Program-made: the position numbers and the translations under genes
Shown here: one piece after another, positions 8,495 to 18,479 of the stretch
Layout of the letters: each line of letters starts with the position of its first letter
How positions within the stretch are numbered: the first letter of the stretch is position 1
Source of the DNA: Myxococcales bacterium
GTDB lineage: Bacteria; Myxococcota_A; Polyangia; JAAYKL01
DNA length: 64,000 nucleotides
NCBI GenBank assembly: GCA_012522445.1
Contig: JAAYKL010000109.1
Location: forward strand, 1 to 64,000
Direction: 5' to 3'
Notes under the pieces: generated by a model
Told to the model about the DNA's origin: nothing
The model's input: the letters and a program-made list of their open reading frames with translations, nothing else
Database searches by the model: none

Positions 8495-9694
8495 GTGACG
8501 CTTAAAGCATCATTGTTCAGCAATCTAAAAGACAAACACCTGCCATGCCGCATCGCTGGATGCCCCAACACCTGGACCTTTACTGGCGAAGAGCAAATCG
8601 GCTGGATGCGCGAAGGCCACGACCACCCCCCGGCGCGCATGTGCCCCTCCTGTTTCGCCAAGTTCAACCAATTCGAAGACATAACGCTCCCCTGCGCCAA
8701 AGAGGGCTGCGAAAACACGTGGGTCTGGACCCGCGCCGCCCAAACCCATGCAGCGGGCAGAGGGCGCACCCAGCCGCCCAAAGATCATCTGTGCGACACC
8801 TGCCGCAAAACCGCCCGACAAATCGAGTCCCTCGACGTCCCGTGCCGCATCAAGGGCTGCCAGGGCACGTGGGTCTGGCACGCCCAAGATCGCCTGCTCG
8901 CCGACAGCGGCGCGGGCACCGCCGAACCGCCACCGCGCATGTGCGATGCCTGTTACACCCGGTTTCAATCCCTGCAAGACAAACCCATCCCCTGCCGGGT
9001 CAAGGGATGCCACAACACTTGGCCATGGACCCGCCACATGCAGTTGGAGGCCGCCGCCCGGGGGTTCGACACGCCCCCAAAGCGCATGTGCGCCACTTGC
9101 GCCACTCGGCTGGCCACCTTCACCGAACAACCGATGCCCTGCCGCATTTCCGGCTGCGAAAATTCGTGGCGCCTCACCCCATTGGCCCAGCTCGAAGCCG
9201 CCATCGCGGGCACCGACATCGCCCCGCGCATGTGCGACGCCCACTACCAACAATGGACCCAACTGGCCGACCGCACCGTTAAATGCCGCATTGCGGGCTG
9301 CACCCACACCTGGACCTGGACGCGCGGCGCGCAACTCCACGACCAAGGCCGCAAGCTCGGTCCTCCCCGGCGCTTGTGCGATCTCTGCAATGACGCCATC
9401 AAGGCGCTCTCGCCCATCGAATTGCCCTGCCGCAACGAGGGCTGCACCCACACGTGGACCTACACCCCCGAGATGCAGCTCGCCTCCCTGCGCAAGGGCT
9501 TCGACGCCAACACGCACCCCAGGCGCATGTGCCGCGACTGCGAGCGCTTTCTCACCGAGGCCCACACCCAGGATCTCACCTGCGAAAAATGCGGCTGCGA
9601 CATCCTGTGGACCAAAAAACACCAACTCCATGTCCACCTGGGACAATGGGAAAAACCAACCCTCTGCACCGATTGTCGCCGAGGCAACGACTAA
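8495..9694 (+). CDS. Eight-repeat zinc-finger-like protein, 399 residues
   Basis: I do not recognise a named family. The whole protein is built of eight tandem units of about 49 residues, each with C-x4-C followed by a Thr-Trp-x-Trp-Thr-like motif, a helix-like stretch of 20-25 residues, and a second pair in RMC-x2-C. First pairs lie at about residues 18/23, 67/72, 117/122, 167/172, 216/221, 264/269, 312/317 and 363/368. The fifth unit has His in place of the last Cys, and the last unit diverges (CEKCGC). The start is GTG with AGAGGG upstream. There is no signal peptide or membrane segment. Zinc binding is inferred; RNA, DNA or protein binding are all possible. Confidence 0.85.
   Translation: MTLKASLFSNLKDKHLPCRIAGCPNTWTFTGEEQIGWMREGHDHPPARMCPSCFAKFNQFEDITLPCAKEGCENTWVWTRAAQTHAAGRGRTQPPKDHLCDTCRKTARQIESLDVPCRIKGCQGTWVWHAQDRLLADSGAGTAEPPPRMCDACYTRFQSLQDKPIPCRVKGCHNTWPWTRHMQLEAAARGFDTPPKRMCATCATRLATFTEQPMPCRISGCENSWRLTPLAQLEAAIAGTDIAPRMCDAHYQQWTQLADRTVKCRIAGCTHTWTWTRGAQLHDQGRKLGPPRRLCDLCNDAIKALSPIELPCRNEGCTHTWTYTPEMQLASLRKGFDANTHPRRMCRDCERFLTEAHTQDLTCEKCGCDILWTKKHQLHVHLGQWEKPTLCTDCRRGND
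8546..9676 (+). repeat. Eight in-frame repeats of about 147 bases
   Basis: These are the coding repeats of the zinc-finger-like protein: units with paired-Cys motifs spaced about 49 codons apart. Key residues per unit are two Cys four apart, Trp three to four after the second Cys, Trp two further on in most units, and a second Cys pair two apart. DNA identity between units is modest except in short blocks around the motifs, so the array is old rather than freshly amplified. Confidence 0.8.
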
Positions 9695-9748
9695 CCGCCA
9701 CGCAGCGCCACGGCAAACCAACAAGACCACGCACCAAAGGAACACCCC

Positions 9749-10951
9749 GTGCCCCAACACACGCCTTACGATTTTGACCGCATCATTGACCGCACCGGCA
9801 CCTACGCCGAAAAATACGACGCCCGAAAGCGCATCTTCGGCAACGACACCGCCGAGCCCTTCTGGGTGGCCGACATGGACCTGCCCACCCCCGCCTTTCT
9901 CGTCGACGCGCTGCACGCACGCGTCGCACATCCCATCTTTGGCTACACCGACGCCGACGCAGGCACATCCGCGGCCATTCAGTGGTGGCTCGACAGCCAG
10001 CACGGCCTGCGCACCGAAAAGAGCTGGGTGCGCCTCTCCCCCTCCGTGGTCACTTCGATGAGCCACGCCATACAAGTCCTCTCCCAACCAAACGACAGCG
10101 TGGTCTTTCTCTCCCCGGTGTACGGCCCCTTCTTCACCACTGTGCGCCAAAACGGCCGCCACCCCCTCGACGTCCCCTTGCACCCACAGCAAAATCGCTA
10201 CGAAATCGACTTCGACGCCCTCGAAAGCGCCCTGGCCCGCCCCGACGCCACGCTCTTGCTCTTGTGCAATCCCCACAATCCCGGTGGCCGCGTTTTTTCA
10301 CGTGCCGAGCTCTCGGCCATGGTCGACCTGTGCCACAAACACAATGTCCATATTTTTAGCGATGAGATTCACTGCGACATCGTCTTTGCCCCGCATGCGC
10401 ACACATCCATCTTGTCGATCGAGGCCGCGCACCCCATCAGCATCGTCGCCTTCTCCATCGGCAAGCTCTTCAACACCAGCGGGCTGAACGCCTCTTTTGC
10501 CCTCATCCCCAACCCAAAGCTGCGCGCACAATTTGTCTCGGCCACCCAACGGTCCCACTGCGCCGATATCAACCTCCTCGGCAAGGTGGCCCTAACGACG
10601 GCCATGAGCCCCCAAGGTGCCGAATACAAGCGCCAGCTCATCGCCTATCTCGCCGAAAACACGCAAGAGGTGCACCGCATCCTCAGCGCCATCCCCGGTG
10701 TCTCTGTTATGCGTCCGGAAGCCACCTACTTGGTGTGGGGGGATTTTCGCGCCCTGGGCACGCCGACCCAAGTGGCCAAGCGACTCATCGACGACGCCCA
10801 GGTGTTGCTCTCTGGCGGCGCCTTCTTTGGGCAAAATGGCGACGGTTGGTTTCGCGCCAACTGCGCCCATCCCCGGCAACGCCTCTACCCCGCCATGGAG
10901 CGCGTTCTACAGGCGCTCGCGCCCGGCACTCGCCCCCACAGCGCACCGTAG
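9749..10951 (+). CDS. patB: PatB/MalY-type aminotransferase (putative C-S lyase)
   Basis: A 400-residue fold-type I PLP enzyme. Visible motifs are WVADMDLPTP at the start (PatB/MalY hallmark), NPHNPGG at about residue 175, SDEIHCDIVF with the PLP-ring Asp, the Schiff-base Lys in SIGKLFNTSG, and the substrate Arg in WFRANCAHP near the end. Family members cleave cystathionine or cysteine S-conjugates. The start is GTG with AAAGGA upstream. It follows the zinc-repeat gene by 54 bases, and no methionine pathway genes lie nearby. Confidence 0.9.
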   Translation: MPQHTPYDFDRIIDRTGTYAEKYDARKRIFGNDTAEPFWVADMDLPTPAFLVDALHARVAHPIFGYTDADAGTSAAIQWWLDSQHGLRTEKSWVRLSPSVVTSMSHAIQVLSQPNDSVVFLSPVYGPFFTTVRQNGRHPLDVPLHPQQNRYEIDFDALESALARPDATLLLLCNPHNPGGRVFSRAELSAMVDLCHKHNVHIFSDEIHCDIVFAPHAHTSILSIEAAHPISIVAFSIGKLFNTSGLNASFALIPNPKLRAQFVSATQRSHCADINLLGKVALTTAMSPQGAEYKRQLIAYLAENTQEVHRILSAIPGVSVMRPEATYLVWGDFRALGTPTQVAKRLIDDAQVLLSGGAFFGQNGDGWFRANCAHPRQRLYPAMERVLQALAPGTRPHSAP

Positions 10952-10968
10952 CGACGCGCGCAGCAAAA

Positions 10969-11748
10969 TTATTTTTGGATGGCTATCCAGGAACCCGTTC
11001 CCGGCATGGCAGGCGGAAAGTTGGAGATGATGTAATCGGCGCGGCGGTTGCGCAGCTCATCGACATTGTCCTTGGTGGGAACCGCCAAGGAGCTCTCGCC
11101 AAAGCCGCGGATAAAAATGGAGATTTTTTCTTTTTTGAGGCCGCCCTCCTGAAAATACCGCGCGATGGCCCGGGCGCGATCGAGCGACAGTTGCGCGTTG
11201 TCGGCAGCGCTGCCAACGGTGTCGGTGTGGCCGGCGATATACAGGCTGTAGGTAAGCTGGGTGGAAAAACGCTGAAATTTTCGGAGCATCTCGACAATCA
11301 GCGGCAATGCGGCGTCGAGCTTGGGCGCCTCAGAGGGTCGAATTTCAGATTTGCCCGATTCAAACACCACCTCTTCGTGGGGAATTAAGCCATAGAAATG
11401 GACAATTTCAAACGACGCCCAGTACTCGTTCACGTCGGTGACCTTCAGCTCAATGCGGAAGTTGTCGGGGTCACCGCTCAAAAAAGGCCACGAAATCGAA
11501 AGCCTTTTGCCGGCCGCGGCGCCTTGGTAGGTTTCGATTTGTTCTCCCACCAGGTTGCCGTCTAAATCATACGCTTTGAGCTCAGCGGTCTCTGCGGGCT
11601 TGTTCAACTTGAAATAAATGGTGCGATTGGCCAAGTCGACGTCGCTGCGACCAATGGAAATTTTGAGGCCCGCCTTTTGGGCTTCGGCCACGCCGCAAAA
11701 CGCCAGCCCCATTAGGGCCGTCAGCAAAAGAACCGATAAACGACGCAT
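10969..11748 (-). CDS. OmpA-family protein with signal peptide
   Basis: A 259-residue exported protein. The signal peptide is residues 1-21 (MRRLSVLLLTALMGLAF, cut after VAEA). The middle part resembles an Ig-like beta domain (LANRTIYFKLNKPAE). The C-terminal OmpA peptidoglycan-binding domain runs from about residue 130, with LYIAGHTDTVGSAADNAQLSLDRARAIARYF and GFGESS. The start has a strong GAGGAGG. The protein probably tethers the outer layer or a periplasmic complex to peptidoglycan. It is last in a leftward group with a lipoprotein and an acidic protein, 96 bases after the lipoprotein gene. Confidence 0.88.
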   Translation of the reverse strand: MRRLSVLLLTALMGLAFCGVAEAQKAGLKISIGRSDVDLANRTIYFKLNKPAETAELKAYDLDGNLVGEQIETYQGAAAGKRLSISWPFLSGDPDNFRIELKVTDVNEYWASFEIVHFYGLIPHEEVVFESGKSEIRPSEAPKLDAALPLIVEMLRKFQRFSTQLTYSLYIAGHTDTVGSAADNAQLSLDRARAIARYFQEGGLKKEKISIFIRGFGESSLAVPTKDNVDELRNRRADYIISNFPPAMPGTGSWIAIQK

Positions 11749-11844
11749 GACATCCTCCTCATCAATTCGGAAAACAATGTTTGGCCGCTCCCCTAGCAGC
11801 AAACACGCGGTTTTCATTCAGGACGAACTATACCCTGCCCTGAT

Positions 11845-12780
11845 TCATTGTGGCTCTTCAAATCGAAAAAAAAAGCCCGTGGAAGCCACGAAGTTGAAAT
11901 CGCCAAAATCAATGCCGCGCGCGCGAAACGAAATTTGCCGCACCCGCGAGAGCGTCATCTCAAAATCGCTGCGCGAGCCACCGCCCGCCCCCATGCGCCG
12001 GGTCACATCCGGTGCAAACGTGTACGCGCCATCGTCGCGCATGCGGCAAACCATGTGCCAAGCCAAGCCCATGCTCGACCAGCGAATGCGCGCAATGACT
12101 TCATCGCCATAACCCGGCCCTTCCCAAGTCAACTCCAGGGGTTGTCCCGCTGCGGACACGGGTACCTGGTCGCCGGGAGAGATCGCATTCACGCGCACGT
12201 CCCCCAAATCCTCAGGCGCCTCCAGCAACACCTCAAAGCCCGCCACTTCATCTGTTCCCATGGCGCGTATGGCATAATTTTTCCCGGGCCAAAACGCCAA
12301 ACCATCCCGGTGACTGGCCGTGTACATCACGCCGTCCACCACCTGCATCAAATCCGGAAACGTGCGCGTCGGAATCCCCACGCGCTGCCGGCCCTGAATG
12401 AGAAACATGTCTCCGGCATCCAGCAAGGAGATGCGCGCCGCCTTCTGGGGGGTGTCCTGGGTCAAGCTCACGAACGCAGGCTCCGGCACGGAGCACTGAT
12501 CCATGGGCAAGTCCACATCGGGCACGTGGGCGTCCAAAATGCTGTCCAGCGGTGGATTGTCTTTTGTGTAATACGCGGGAAACACCGCCATAAAAGAGAA
12601 CTGCGCAATGGGGTTGGGGTTGTCGGGCGACAAGAACCGCTGCGCGATCGCTGACATGGCGCCTTGCCGGGTTAGGGTCTTCGGCGATGCGTCCGTATCA
12701 ACGGGGGTGGGAGGGGAAGAGCAAGCCAGGAAAAAAAGAACAACGCAGACCCACGCCAAACGGTTAGGACTGCGGTTCAT
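11845..12780 (-). CDS. Putative lipoprotein, 311 residues
   Basis: A signal peptide with a Phe-Leu-Ala-Cys lipobox puts the lipidated Cys at residue 20. The mature part is beta-rich with no recognised family. It has two Cys in the first third, and a segment with QPLELTWEGPGYGDEVIARIRW that would fit an Ig/fibronectin-like strand pattern. Its start overlaps the end of the upstream acidic-protein gene by 17 bases, so the two are translated from one message. The function is unknown, presumably at the cell envelope with the OmpA-like neighbour. Confidence 0.75.
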   Translation of the reverse strand: MNRSPNRLAWVCVVLFFLACSSPPTPVDTDASPKTLTRQGAMSAIAQRFLSPDNPNPIAQFSFMAVFPAYYTKDNPPLDSILDAHVPDVDLPMDQCSVPEPAFVSLTQDTPQKAARISLLDAGDMFLIQGRQRVGIPTRTFPDLMQVVDGVMYTASHRDGLAFWPGKNYAIRAMGTDEVAGFEVLLEAPEDLGDVRVNAISPGDQVPVSAAGQPLELTWEGPGYGDEVIARIRWSSMGLAWHMVCRMRDDGAYTFAPDVTRRMGAGGGSRSDFEMTLSRVRQISFRARGIDFGDFNFVASTGFFFRFEEPQ

Positions 12781-13366
12781 CGTCCTCAATGGGCAGGGTT
12801 TCCACTTCCATGGTTCCGGTTTCGATGCTGAGTTCACCGGTGTCAAATCCCACCACTTCGGCCTCTGGTGCCACTTCCTCCACAGCGTCCACTGCGACAG
12901 CCTCTTCGAGGTCTGTCTCTGCGCCATTCACGGCCGCCAATACAGCGTCGCTTTCGACTTCGTCCGCTGCTGCCGCATCCGGTGTGTCCTCAATGGATTC
13001 CAACAGCTCCTCTGCCGCGATATCCTCGGCCATCTCTGCCGCGACATCTTCACCGCCAACGCCCTCTGCATCGGTCGGCGCTGCCAGCTCGTCAGCCAGC
13101 TCGTCAACCAGCTCGTCAGCCACCGCATCAGCCGCCACGTCGATCATCGCGTCCGCATCGGTTATCTCTTCCAGCATGTCGGCAGACTCCAACACGTCGG
13201 CAGACTCCAGCACATCATCCGCAGGAATTTCTTCGAGCGCAGTCAGCCCTTCTTCCTGTACAGCGTCCGCCTCGGGGCTCAGTTGTGCCCTCGCCGCTTG
13301 TGACGGCGCCGGTCGGCCATTTTGTTTCCAGTGCTCGATGCGTTCAATCAGCTCTTGCAGATCCAT
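12764..13366 (-). CDS. Very acidic low-complexity protein, 200 residues
   Basis: Only the first 25 residues look folded (MDLQELIERIEHWKQNG, an amphipathic helix). From residue 35 to the end the protein is Glu/Asp/Ala/Val-rich with short degenerate repeats such as VLESAD twice in a row and ELVDELADEL. At the DNA level an 18-base unit repeats near 13174-13212 and a 12-base unit near 13088-13125. The product has almost no basic residues after the start and is probably disordered. A GGAG site precedes the ATG at 13366. The gene overlaps the lipoprotein gene downstream. No function assigned. Confidence 0.7.
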   Translation of the reverse strand: MDLQELIERIEHWKQNGRPAPSQAARAQLSPEADAVQEEGLTALEEIPADDVLESADVLESADMLEEITDADAMIDVAADAVADELVDELADELAAPTDAEGVGGEDVAAEMAEDIAAEELLESIEDTPDAAAADEVESDAVLAAVNGAETDLEEAVAVDAVEEVAPEAEVVGFDTGELSIETGTMEVETLPIEDDEPQS

Positions 13367-13509
13367 GTTTTTCTCCTGCAACGGGTTAAGGGTTCTGTTG
13401 GCATTGAAACCACGCCCATTCTACAGTATTTTAAAAACAGCATTCAAGTATTTTCAATACAAGGGACAAAAAGCTTGACCATCCGTATCAAACCCAATAC
13501 GTATCAGAA

Positions 13510-13824
13510 ATGATTCAAAACGCACCCAATGCCAGCCATTCCCCAGACCCTTTAGGCCTATCTTCGTTCAAAACACTCATCAAAGAGCTGCATCGGCAAA
13601 CCCAACATCGCCACGCTGCCGATCCCGCGGTCCGAGCATGTGCGGACATCGCCAAACAAATGGACGCTCACCTACAAAAATTGGAAAATCGATACAACGC
13701 CTGGAAAGATCGCTACGTGCTGCTCAAACGGGCCAACGCGGTGCTGGTAGATGAAGTCTCCTGGCTCCGCGATCAACTCGACGACCTTTTTGCCGAAACC
13801 CAAGACATTGACGATGTCAAATAA
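13510..13824 (+). CDS. Small coiled-coil protein, 104 residues
   Basis: The protein has a proline-rich N-terminus and then one long predicted helix with heptad-like spacing (QMDAHLQKLENRYNAWKDRYVLLKR, in pieces), ending in acidic residues. There is no signal peptide or cysteine. The end overlaps the start of the XRE-type regulator gene by 11 bases, so the two are coupled. The ribosome binding site is weak. The function is unknown; it could be a partner of the regulator. Confidence 0.65.
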   Translation: MIQNAPNASHSPDPLGLSSFKTLIKELHRQTQHRHAADPAVRACADIAKQMDAHLQKLENRYNAWKDRYVLLKRANAVLVDEVSWLRDQLDDLFAETQDIDDVK

Positions 13825-14311
13825 CCCGCGAAAACAAAAATCGCTTTGGCTCTTTGGCGCCCACGCCAACGCAGAATGCCAGCGGCATCTGGCCAATGCC
13901 GAAGCGCATATCCACCAAATCCGCGCGCTGGAGCACGAGCTGGACATCGCATTCTTTCAACAAAGCATTCGCGTCAATGCCCCTTCCCCACCGCTGTTTT
14001 TCTCATCTACTACTGCGCCCACTCCCGACGCTCCCCGCCCGGGAACCGAGCCCCCAACCCCACCAACAACGGCCAGCCATAGGGAGGACATCACCCCCGA
14101 AACCCTCGGCAACCGGCTGCGCACCTGCCGCGAACAAGCGGGCATGACCCAACAAGAGCTGGCCAACACCACCGGCATTCGCCGGCCCAACATCGCACGC
14201 CTGGAGCGCGGCGCCAACTTCCCCAACATCGCCACCCTCCAACGCATCGCCGTGGCCCTCTCCATTTCTTTGGCCGAACTGTTGGACGACAACGAGCGCC
14301 CTCATTCGTGA
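13814..14311 (+). CDS. XRE-type helix-turn-helix protein with N-terminal helix
   Basis: A 165-residue protein. Residues 15-55 form a likely helical region (NAECQRHLANAEAHIHQIRALEHEL), then a Pro/Thr-rich linker, then a C-terminal XRE/Cro domain at about 100-160 (LGNRLRTCREQAGMTQQELANTTG, RRPNIARLERG, LQRIAVALSISLAELL). The DNA-binding domain is complete. It is coupled to the upstream coiled-coil gene, and its stop overlaps the convergent clpB end by 10 bases. It looks like a toxin-antitoxin pair in layout, but the upstream product has no toxin feature I can name. Confidence 0.8.
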   Translation: MSNNPRKQKSLWLFGAHANAECQRHLANAEAHIHQIRALEHELDIAFFQQSIRVNAPSPPLFFSSTTAPTPDAPRPGTEPPTPPTTASHREDITPETLGNRLRTCREQAGMTQQELANTTGIRRPNIARLERGANFPNIATLQRIAVALSISLAELLDDNERPHS

Positions 14312-16899
14312 TCGGCGCGATGTGTGATACGCCACACAAAATCGCCAGCGGAATCGCAATCCAAATCGATTTGATCGCCGTCGTAGATTTCGCCCCCGAT
14401 TAACTTCTCAGCAGCCGGCTCCAACACAACCTCTTGTATGAAACGCTTGAGGGGGCGCGCGCCAAAGGCCGGATCCCAGCCCGCCGCCACGACAGCATCG
14501 ACCGCCGCCTCGCTCAGTTGCAACGAGATGTTTCGCTGGGCCAAACGCTTGTCCACGTCTCGCATGGAGATGGCCACAATTTGTTTCAAGTGCTCTTTCG
14601 ACAGCGACGCAAACGGAATAATGCCCTGGATGCGGTTAATGAACTCGGGGCGGAAGACGCGCTTCATGGCCTCGCTCACCACGGCGCTGCGTTCGGCGCC
14701 ATCTTGGGTGTCCACCAGCAAATCGCTGCCCACATTGCTCGTCATAATCATCAATGTATTGCGGAAATCCACTGTGCGCCCCTGGCCATCCGTTAAACGG
14801 CCATCATCCATCACCTGCAACAACACGTTGAACACTTCTGGGTGCGCCTTTTCGATCTCGTCGAGCAACACCACGCTATACGGACGGCGCCGCACCTTTT
14901 CGGTCAACTGTCCCCCTTCTTCATACCCGATATACCCCGGAGGGGCGCCGATCAGCCGCGCCACCGCATGTTTTTCCATGTATTCGCTCATGTCGATTCG
15001 TATCATATTTGATTCGTCATCAAACAAAAACTCCGCCACGGCGCGCGCCAACTCGGTTTTTCCCACCCCGGTGGGCCCCACAAACATAAAAGTCCCTATG
15101 GGGCGGTTGGGATCGTTCAAGCCCGCACGTGACACCCGCACGGCCCGAGAAATCCGTGAAACGGCCTCGTCCTGCCCCACAACACGCGTCTTCAGGCGCT
15201 CTTCCATGTGCAACAACCGTTGGCTCTCCGATTCGAGCATCTTGGACACTGGAATTCCCGTCCAACGCGACACCACATCCGCAATGTCTTCCTCGGTGAC
15301 CTCTTCGCGCAAAAACCCATGGCCCTTTTCTGCCACAGCGGCCATTTCGGTAGAGATATCGGCCTGTTCTTTTTCGAGCCCAGGAATGGTGCCATAGCTG
15401 ATTTCGGCGGCCCTTTCATATTCGCCGGCGCGTTGTGCATGGGCGGCCTCTGTCTTTAAACCGTCGATTTGCACCTGAATTTCACGGCGGCGCACCAACA
15501 GATCCCGTTGTCGCGTCCAGTGAGCGCGCAGCGTATTGATCTCTTCTTTTAGCGCGGCAATTTCTCCGTCCAGGGCGCCCAAACGCGCGGTAGCCGCCTC
15601 TGTGTTTTCCAATTTCATCGCCTGTCGCTCAATTTCGAGCCGCGTCAATTTGCGCTGCAAATCATCGATGGGCGTGGGAATGGACTCGCTCTCCATCTTG
15701 AGCCGGCTGGCGGCCTCATCCATTAAATCGATGGCTTTGTCGGGCAAAAACCGGTCGGATACATAGCGATGTGACAAACCCGCGGCCGCGACCAACGCAG
15801 CGTCCAAAATGCGGATGCCGTGGTGCAATTCATATTTTTCTTTGATACCGCGCAAAATATCAATGCTGTCTTCCACCGTGGGTTCGCCGACCAACACGGG
15901 CTGAAAACGCCGCTCCAGCGCCTTGTCTTTCTCAATGTGTTTTCGATACTCATTTAATGTGGTGGCGCCGATGCACCGCAATTCCCCGCGCGCCAAGGCG
16001 GGCTTGAGCAAGTTGGCCGCATCCTGAGAGCCCTCGGCCGCGCCGGCACCAACAATGGTGTGCAGCTCGTCGATAAACAAAATCACCTCTCCATCACGGC
16101 CGATGACTTCCTTCATCACGGCCTTGAGGCGCTCCTCAAACTCTCCGCGGTACTTGGCCCCAGCCACCAAGGCCCCCATATCCAGCAACAACACGCTCTT
16201 CCCCTTGAGGCTATCGGGCACATCACCATTGATAATGCGCGCGGCGATCCCGTCGACAATGGCTGTCTTGCCCACCCCTGGCTCCCCGATCAATACTGGG
16301 TTGTTCTTGGTGCGGCGCGACAAGACCTGCATGGTTCGCCGAATTTCCGCATCGCGGCCAATCACGGGATCGAGCCGACCGCGCTGGGCCAGCTCCGTCA
16401 AATTGATACAATACTTCTCCAAGGCGCGAAATTTGCTGTCCGGATCTTCATCGGCGACCCGTTGGTGCCCGCGCACATCTTGCAATGCCAGCATCAATTT
16501 ATCATCATTGATACCATTTCGAGACAAAATTTGCCCCGATTCCGCGGTGCGGTGGCCCAACATCGCCAATAACAGGTGCTCCGCAGAGACGTATTCGTCC
16601 TTCATTTGCGCCGCAGTGCGCACCGCATCGTTCAACACATCCCGCAAAACAGCCGCCGCATATACGGTCCCGCCTTGCACAGAGGGCTGTTTGGAGAGTG
16701 CGACACCAACATCTGCCTGCAACCGCTCGAGAGACGCGCCCGCACGCGCCAACAATGGCTGTGAAAGCCCCTCATCTTGTCCCAACAGTGCCTGCAGCAA
16801 ATGGATATCGTTGATTTCGGGGTGCCGGGCTTGCGTTGCCAGCATTTCGGCGTCGCGCAGCGCTTCTTTGGACTTTACCGTAAACTTATCGAGATTCAT
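14302..16899 (-). CDS. clpB: Chaperone ClpB (disaggregase)
   Basis: An 865-residue Hsp100 protein. It has the N-terminal Clp repeat domain (residues about 1-145), a first AAA+ module with GEPGVGKTA, a coiled-coil middle domain at about 405-525 that marks ClpB, and a second AAA+ module with [13 protein letters not shown] and the sensor-2 segment [10 protein letters not shown]. It works with DnaK to dissolve aggregates. Start at 16899 is chosen over the ATG six bases upstream because AGAAGG lies at better distance. A sigma-70-like promoter is seen just upstream. Confidence 0.97.
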   Translation of the reverse strand: MNLDKFTVKSKEALRDAEMLATQARHPEINDIHLLQALLGQDEGLSQPLLARAGASLERLQADVGVALSKQPSVQGGTVYAAAVLRDVLNDAVRTAAQMKDEYVSAEHLLLAMLGHRTAESGQILSRNGINDDKLMLALQDVRGHQRVADEDPDSKFRALEKYCINLTELAQRGRLDPVIGRDAEIRRTMQVLSRRTKNNPVLIGEPGVGKTAIVDGIAARIINGDVPDSLKGKSVLLLDMGALVAGAKYRGEFEERLKAVMKEVIGRDGEVILFIDELHTIVGAGAAEGSQDAANLLKPALARGELRCIGATTLNEYRKHIEKDKALERRFQPVLVGEPTVEDSIDILRGIKEKYELHHGIRILDAALVAAAGLSHRYVSDRFLPDKAIDLMDEAASRLKMESESIPTPIDDLQRKLTRLEIERQAMKLENTEAATARLGALDGEIAALKEEINTLRAHWTRQRDLLVRRREIQVQIDGLKTEAAHAQRAGEYERAAEISYGTIPGLEKEQADISTEMAAVAEKGHGFLREEVTEEDIADVVSRWTGIPVSKMLESESQRLLHMEERLKTRVVGQDEAVSRISRAVRVSRAGLNDPNRPIGTFMFVGPTGVGKTELARAVAEFLFDDESNMIRIDMSEYMEKHAVARLIGAPPGYIGYEEGGQLTEKVRRRPYSVVLLDEIEKAHPEVFNVLLQVMDDGRLTDGQGRTVDFRNTLMIMTSNVGSDLLVDTQDGAERSAVVSEAMKRVFRPEFINRIQGIIPFASLSKEHLKQIVAISMRDVDKRLAQRNISLQLSEAAVDAVVAAGWDPAFGARPLKRFIQEVVLEPAAEKLIGGEIYDGDQIDLDCDSAGDFVWRITHRADHE

Positions 16900-16949
16900 C
16901 GCCATCCTTCTTTTCGCTACATCATGGGTGACGTTCCCATAACGCCGAC

Positions 16950-16977
16950 AAGGTAGGCGCCGATGAAATGAGGTCAA
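16950..16977 (-). promoter_or_regulatory. Putative promoter of clpB
   Basis: On the minus strand TTGACC (complement at 16972-16977) is 16 bases from TACCTT (complement at 16950-16955), about 50 bases before the clpB start codon. The -35 is near consensus and preceded by C (CTTGACC), so a heat-shock sigma reading is possible but the -10 does not fit it well. No CIRCE element is present. Confidence 0.35.
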
Positions 16978-17004
16978 GCGCGCGGCCCAAGAAGGCCCGT
17001 GTGG

Positions 17005-17802
17005 CTATTTTTTGAGCAAGAACTGATCGATGCCGACAACGCGCAAAATGGACTTCCCTTGGGCTTTGCGCATTTCATTGCGAGATGCCAAGTATTCCAT
17101 AATCAACGGAAACGCCTCGGCGGTGTTGCGGTTGGTGTCGTGCAACAAAAAAATGCCGCCCTCGGGGTTTTCGTCGATGAGCTGCTGGGCCCGAGACACC
17201 AATTGGCGCACGGTGGTGGCCTGCCAGTCCAGGGAGTCGAGATTCCACATCACCACGGTCAACCCCTCCGCCGAGAGGCGCGACAGGGTTTCGGACGAGA
17301 CACGGCCAAAAGGAGGGCGAAACAACCGGACCGGGCGGCCCGTAATGCCTTGAATTTGCGTGCCCATGGCGCTGACCTCGGACTTCCAGCCCGCATCGTC
17401 CAGCGCGGTAATGTCTTGGTGAGAAAACGTGTGGCTGCCGATGAAATGGCCGCGGCGATAAATGTCGCGCAGCACCGCTTGGTTTTCTTCTCCCCCAGCG
17501 GTTCTCCCGTGAAAGCGGGCGCCATTGACAAAAAATGTCCCTTTCACGCCATAGCGGTCTAGCTGATCGAGCAACACCGGAGTCGTGCGGTGATCTGGGC
17601 CGTCATCAAACGTGAAAGTGATGCATCCCGGGGCCTCTCCCCCGCGCAGCACACGGGCCGTAGCCGGAAAAAAAGCCTCCAGTCGGTTGCCATCTGCTGG
17701 TTTGATTTTGTACTGCAGGTCGGAAAGCGAACCCAGGGCGTGCAAGCCCATGGGCGCCACCACCGCCAAGAAAAGTAACAGAAAACCCAGCGTACGTCGC
17801 AC
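17005..17802 (-). CDS. Polysaccharide deacetylase (NodB domain), exported
   Basis: A 265-residue protein with an N-terminal membrane anchor or signal (residues 4-23, LGFLLLFLAVVAPMGL) and a NodB homology domain. Motifs are ITFTFDDGPDHRT (metal-binding and catalytic Asp), GSHTFSH (two His ligands), RPPFGRVS and the late IFLLHDTN with catalytic His. It would deacetylate N-acetylglucosamine units of peptidoglycan or an exopolysaccharide in the periplasm. The start lies 11 bases after the ssb stop, so it is probably cotranscribed with ssb and perhaps clpB, an unusual partnership. Confidence 0.9.
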   Translation of the reverse strand: MRRTLGFLLLFLAVVAPMGLHALGSLSDLQYKIKPADGNRLEAFFPATARVLRGGEAPGCITFTFDDGPDHRTTPVLLDQLDRYGVKGTFFVNGARFHGRTAGGEENQAVLRDIYRRGHFIGSHTFSHQDITALDDAGWKSEVSAMGTQIQGITGRPVRLFRPPFGRVSSETLSRLSAEGLTVVMWNLDSLDWQATTVRQLVSRAQQLIDENPEGGIFLLHDTNRNTAEAFPLIMEYLASRNEMRKAQGKSILRVVGIDQFLLKK

Positions 17803-17813
17803 AATACACCCAA

Positions 17814-18341
<528 letters not shown>

Positions 18342-18410
18342 TGTTTGTCCTTTTTTCCGTGTTGTGCGCCCCATCGCCACGGCAATGAAGGCGCAGCAGT
18401 GTTATCATTA

Positions 18411-18439
18411 ATTATACATACCAATTTGGTCGGGTGAAC
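18411..18439 (-). promoter_or_regulatory. Putative ssb promoter
   Basis: A perfect TATAAT on the minus strand (complement at 18411-18416) lies 70 bases before the ssb start codon. The -35 position (18434-18439) reads GTTCAC, a weak match. The region also contains an AT-rich flank on the downstream side. Confidence 0.4.
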
Positions 18440-18479
18440 ACATGTCAAGTCATAGCACAAATTGCGCGGGCTTTCTCCT

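Noticed and set aside
8546-9676. CRISPR array
   Set aside because: The repeats are coding, about 147 bases long and diverged at DNA level, without identical short repeats and unique spacers. No cas gene is near.
8525-10276. Open frame of 583 codons opposite the zinc-repeat and aminotransferase genes
   Set aside because: It crosses two supported genes on the other strand, and its Gly/Val-rich repeats mirror the zinc-repeat coding sequence.
13510-14311. Toxin-antitoxin pair
   Set aside because: The layout fits, but the first product has no toxin motif that I can name and the second is longer than usual antitoxins, so it is only listed as a possible module.
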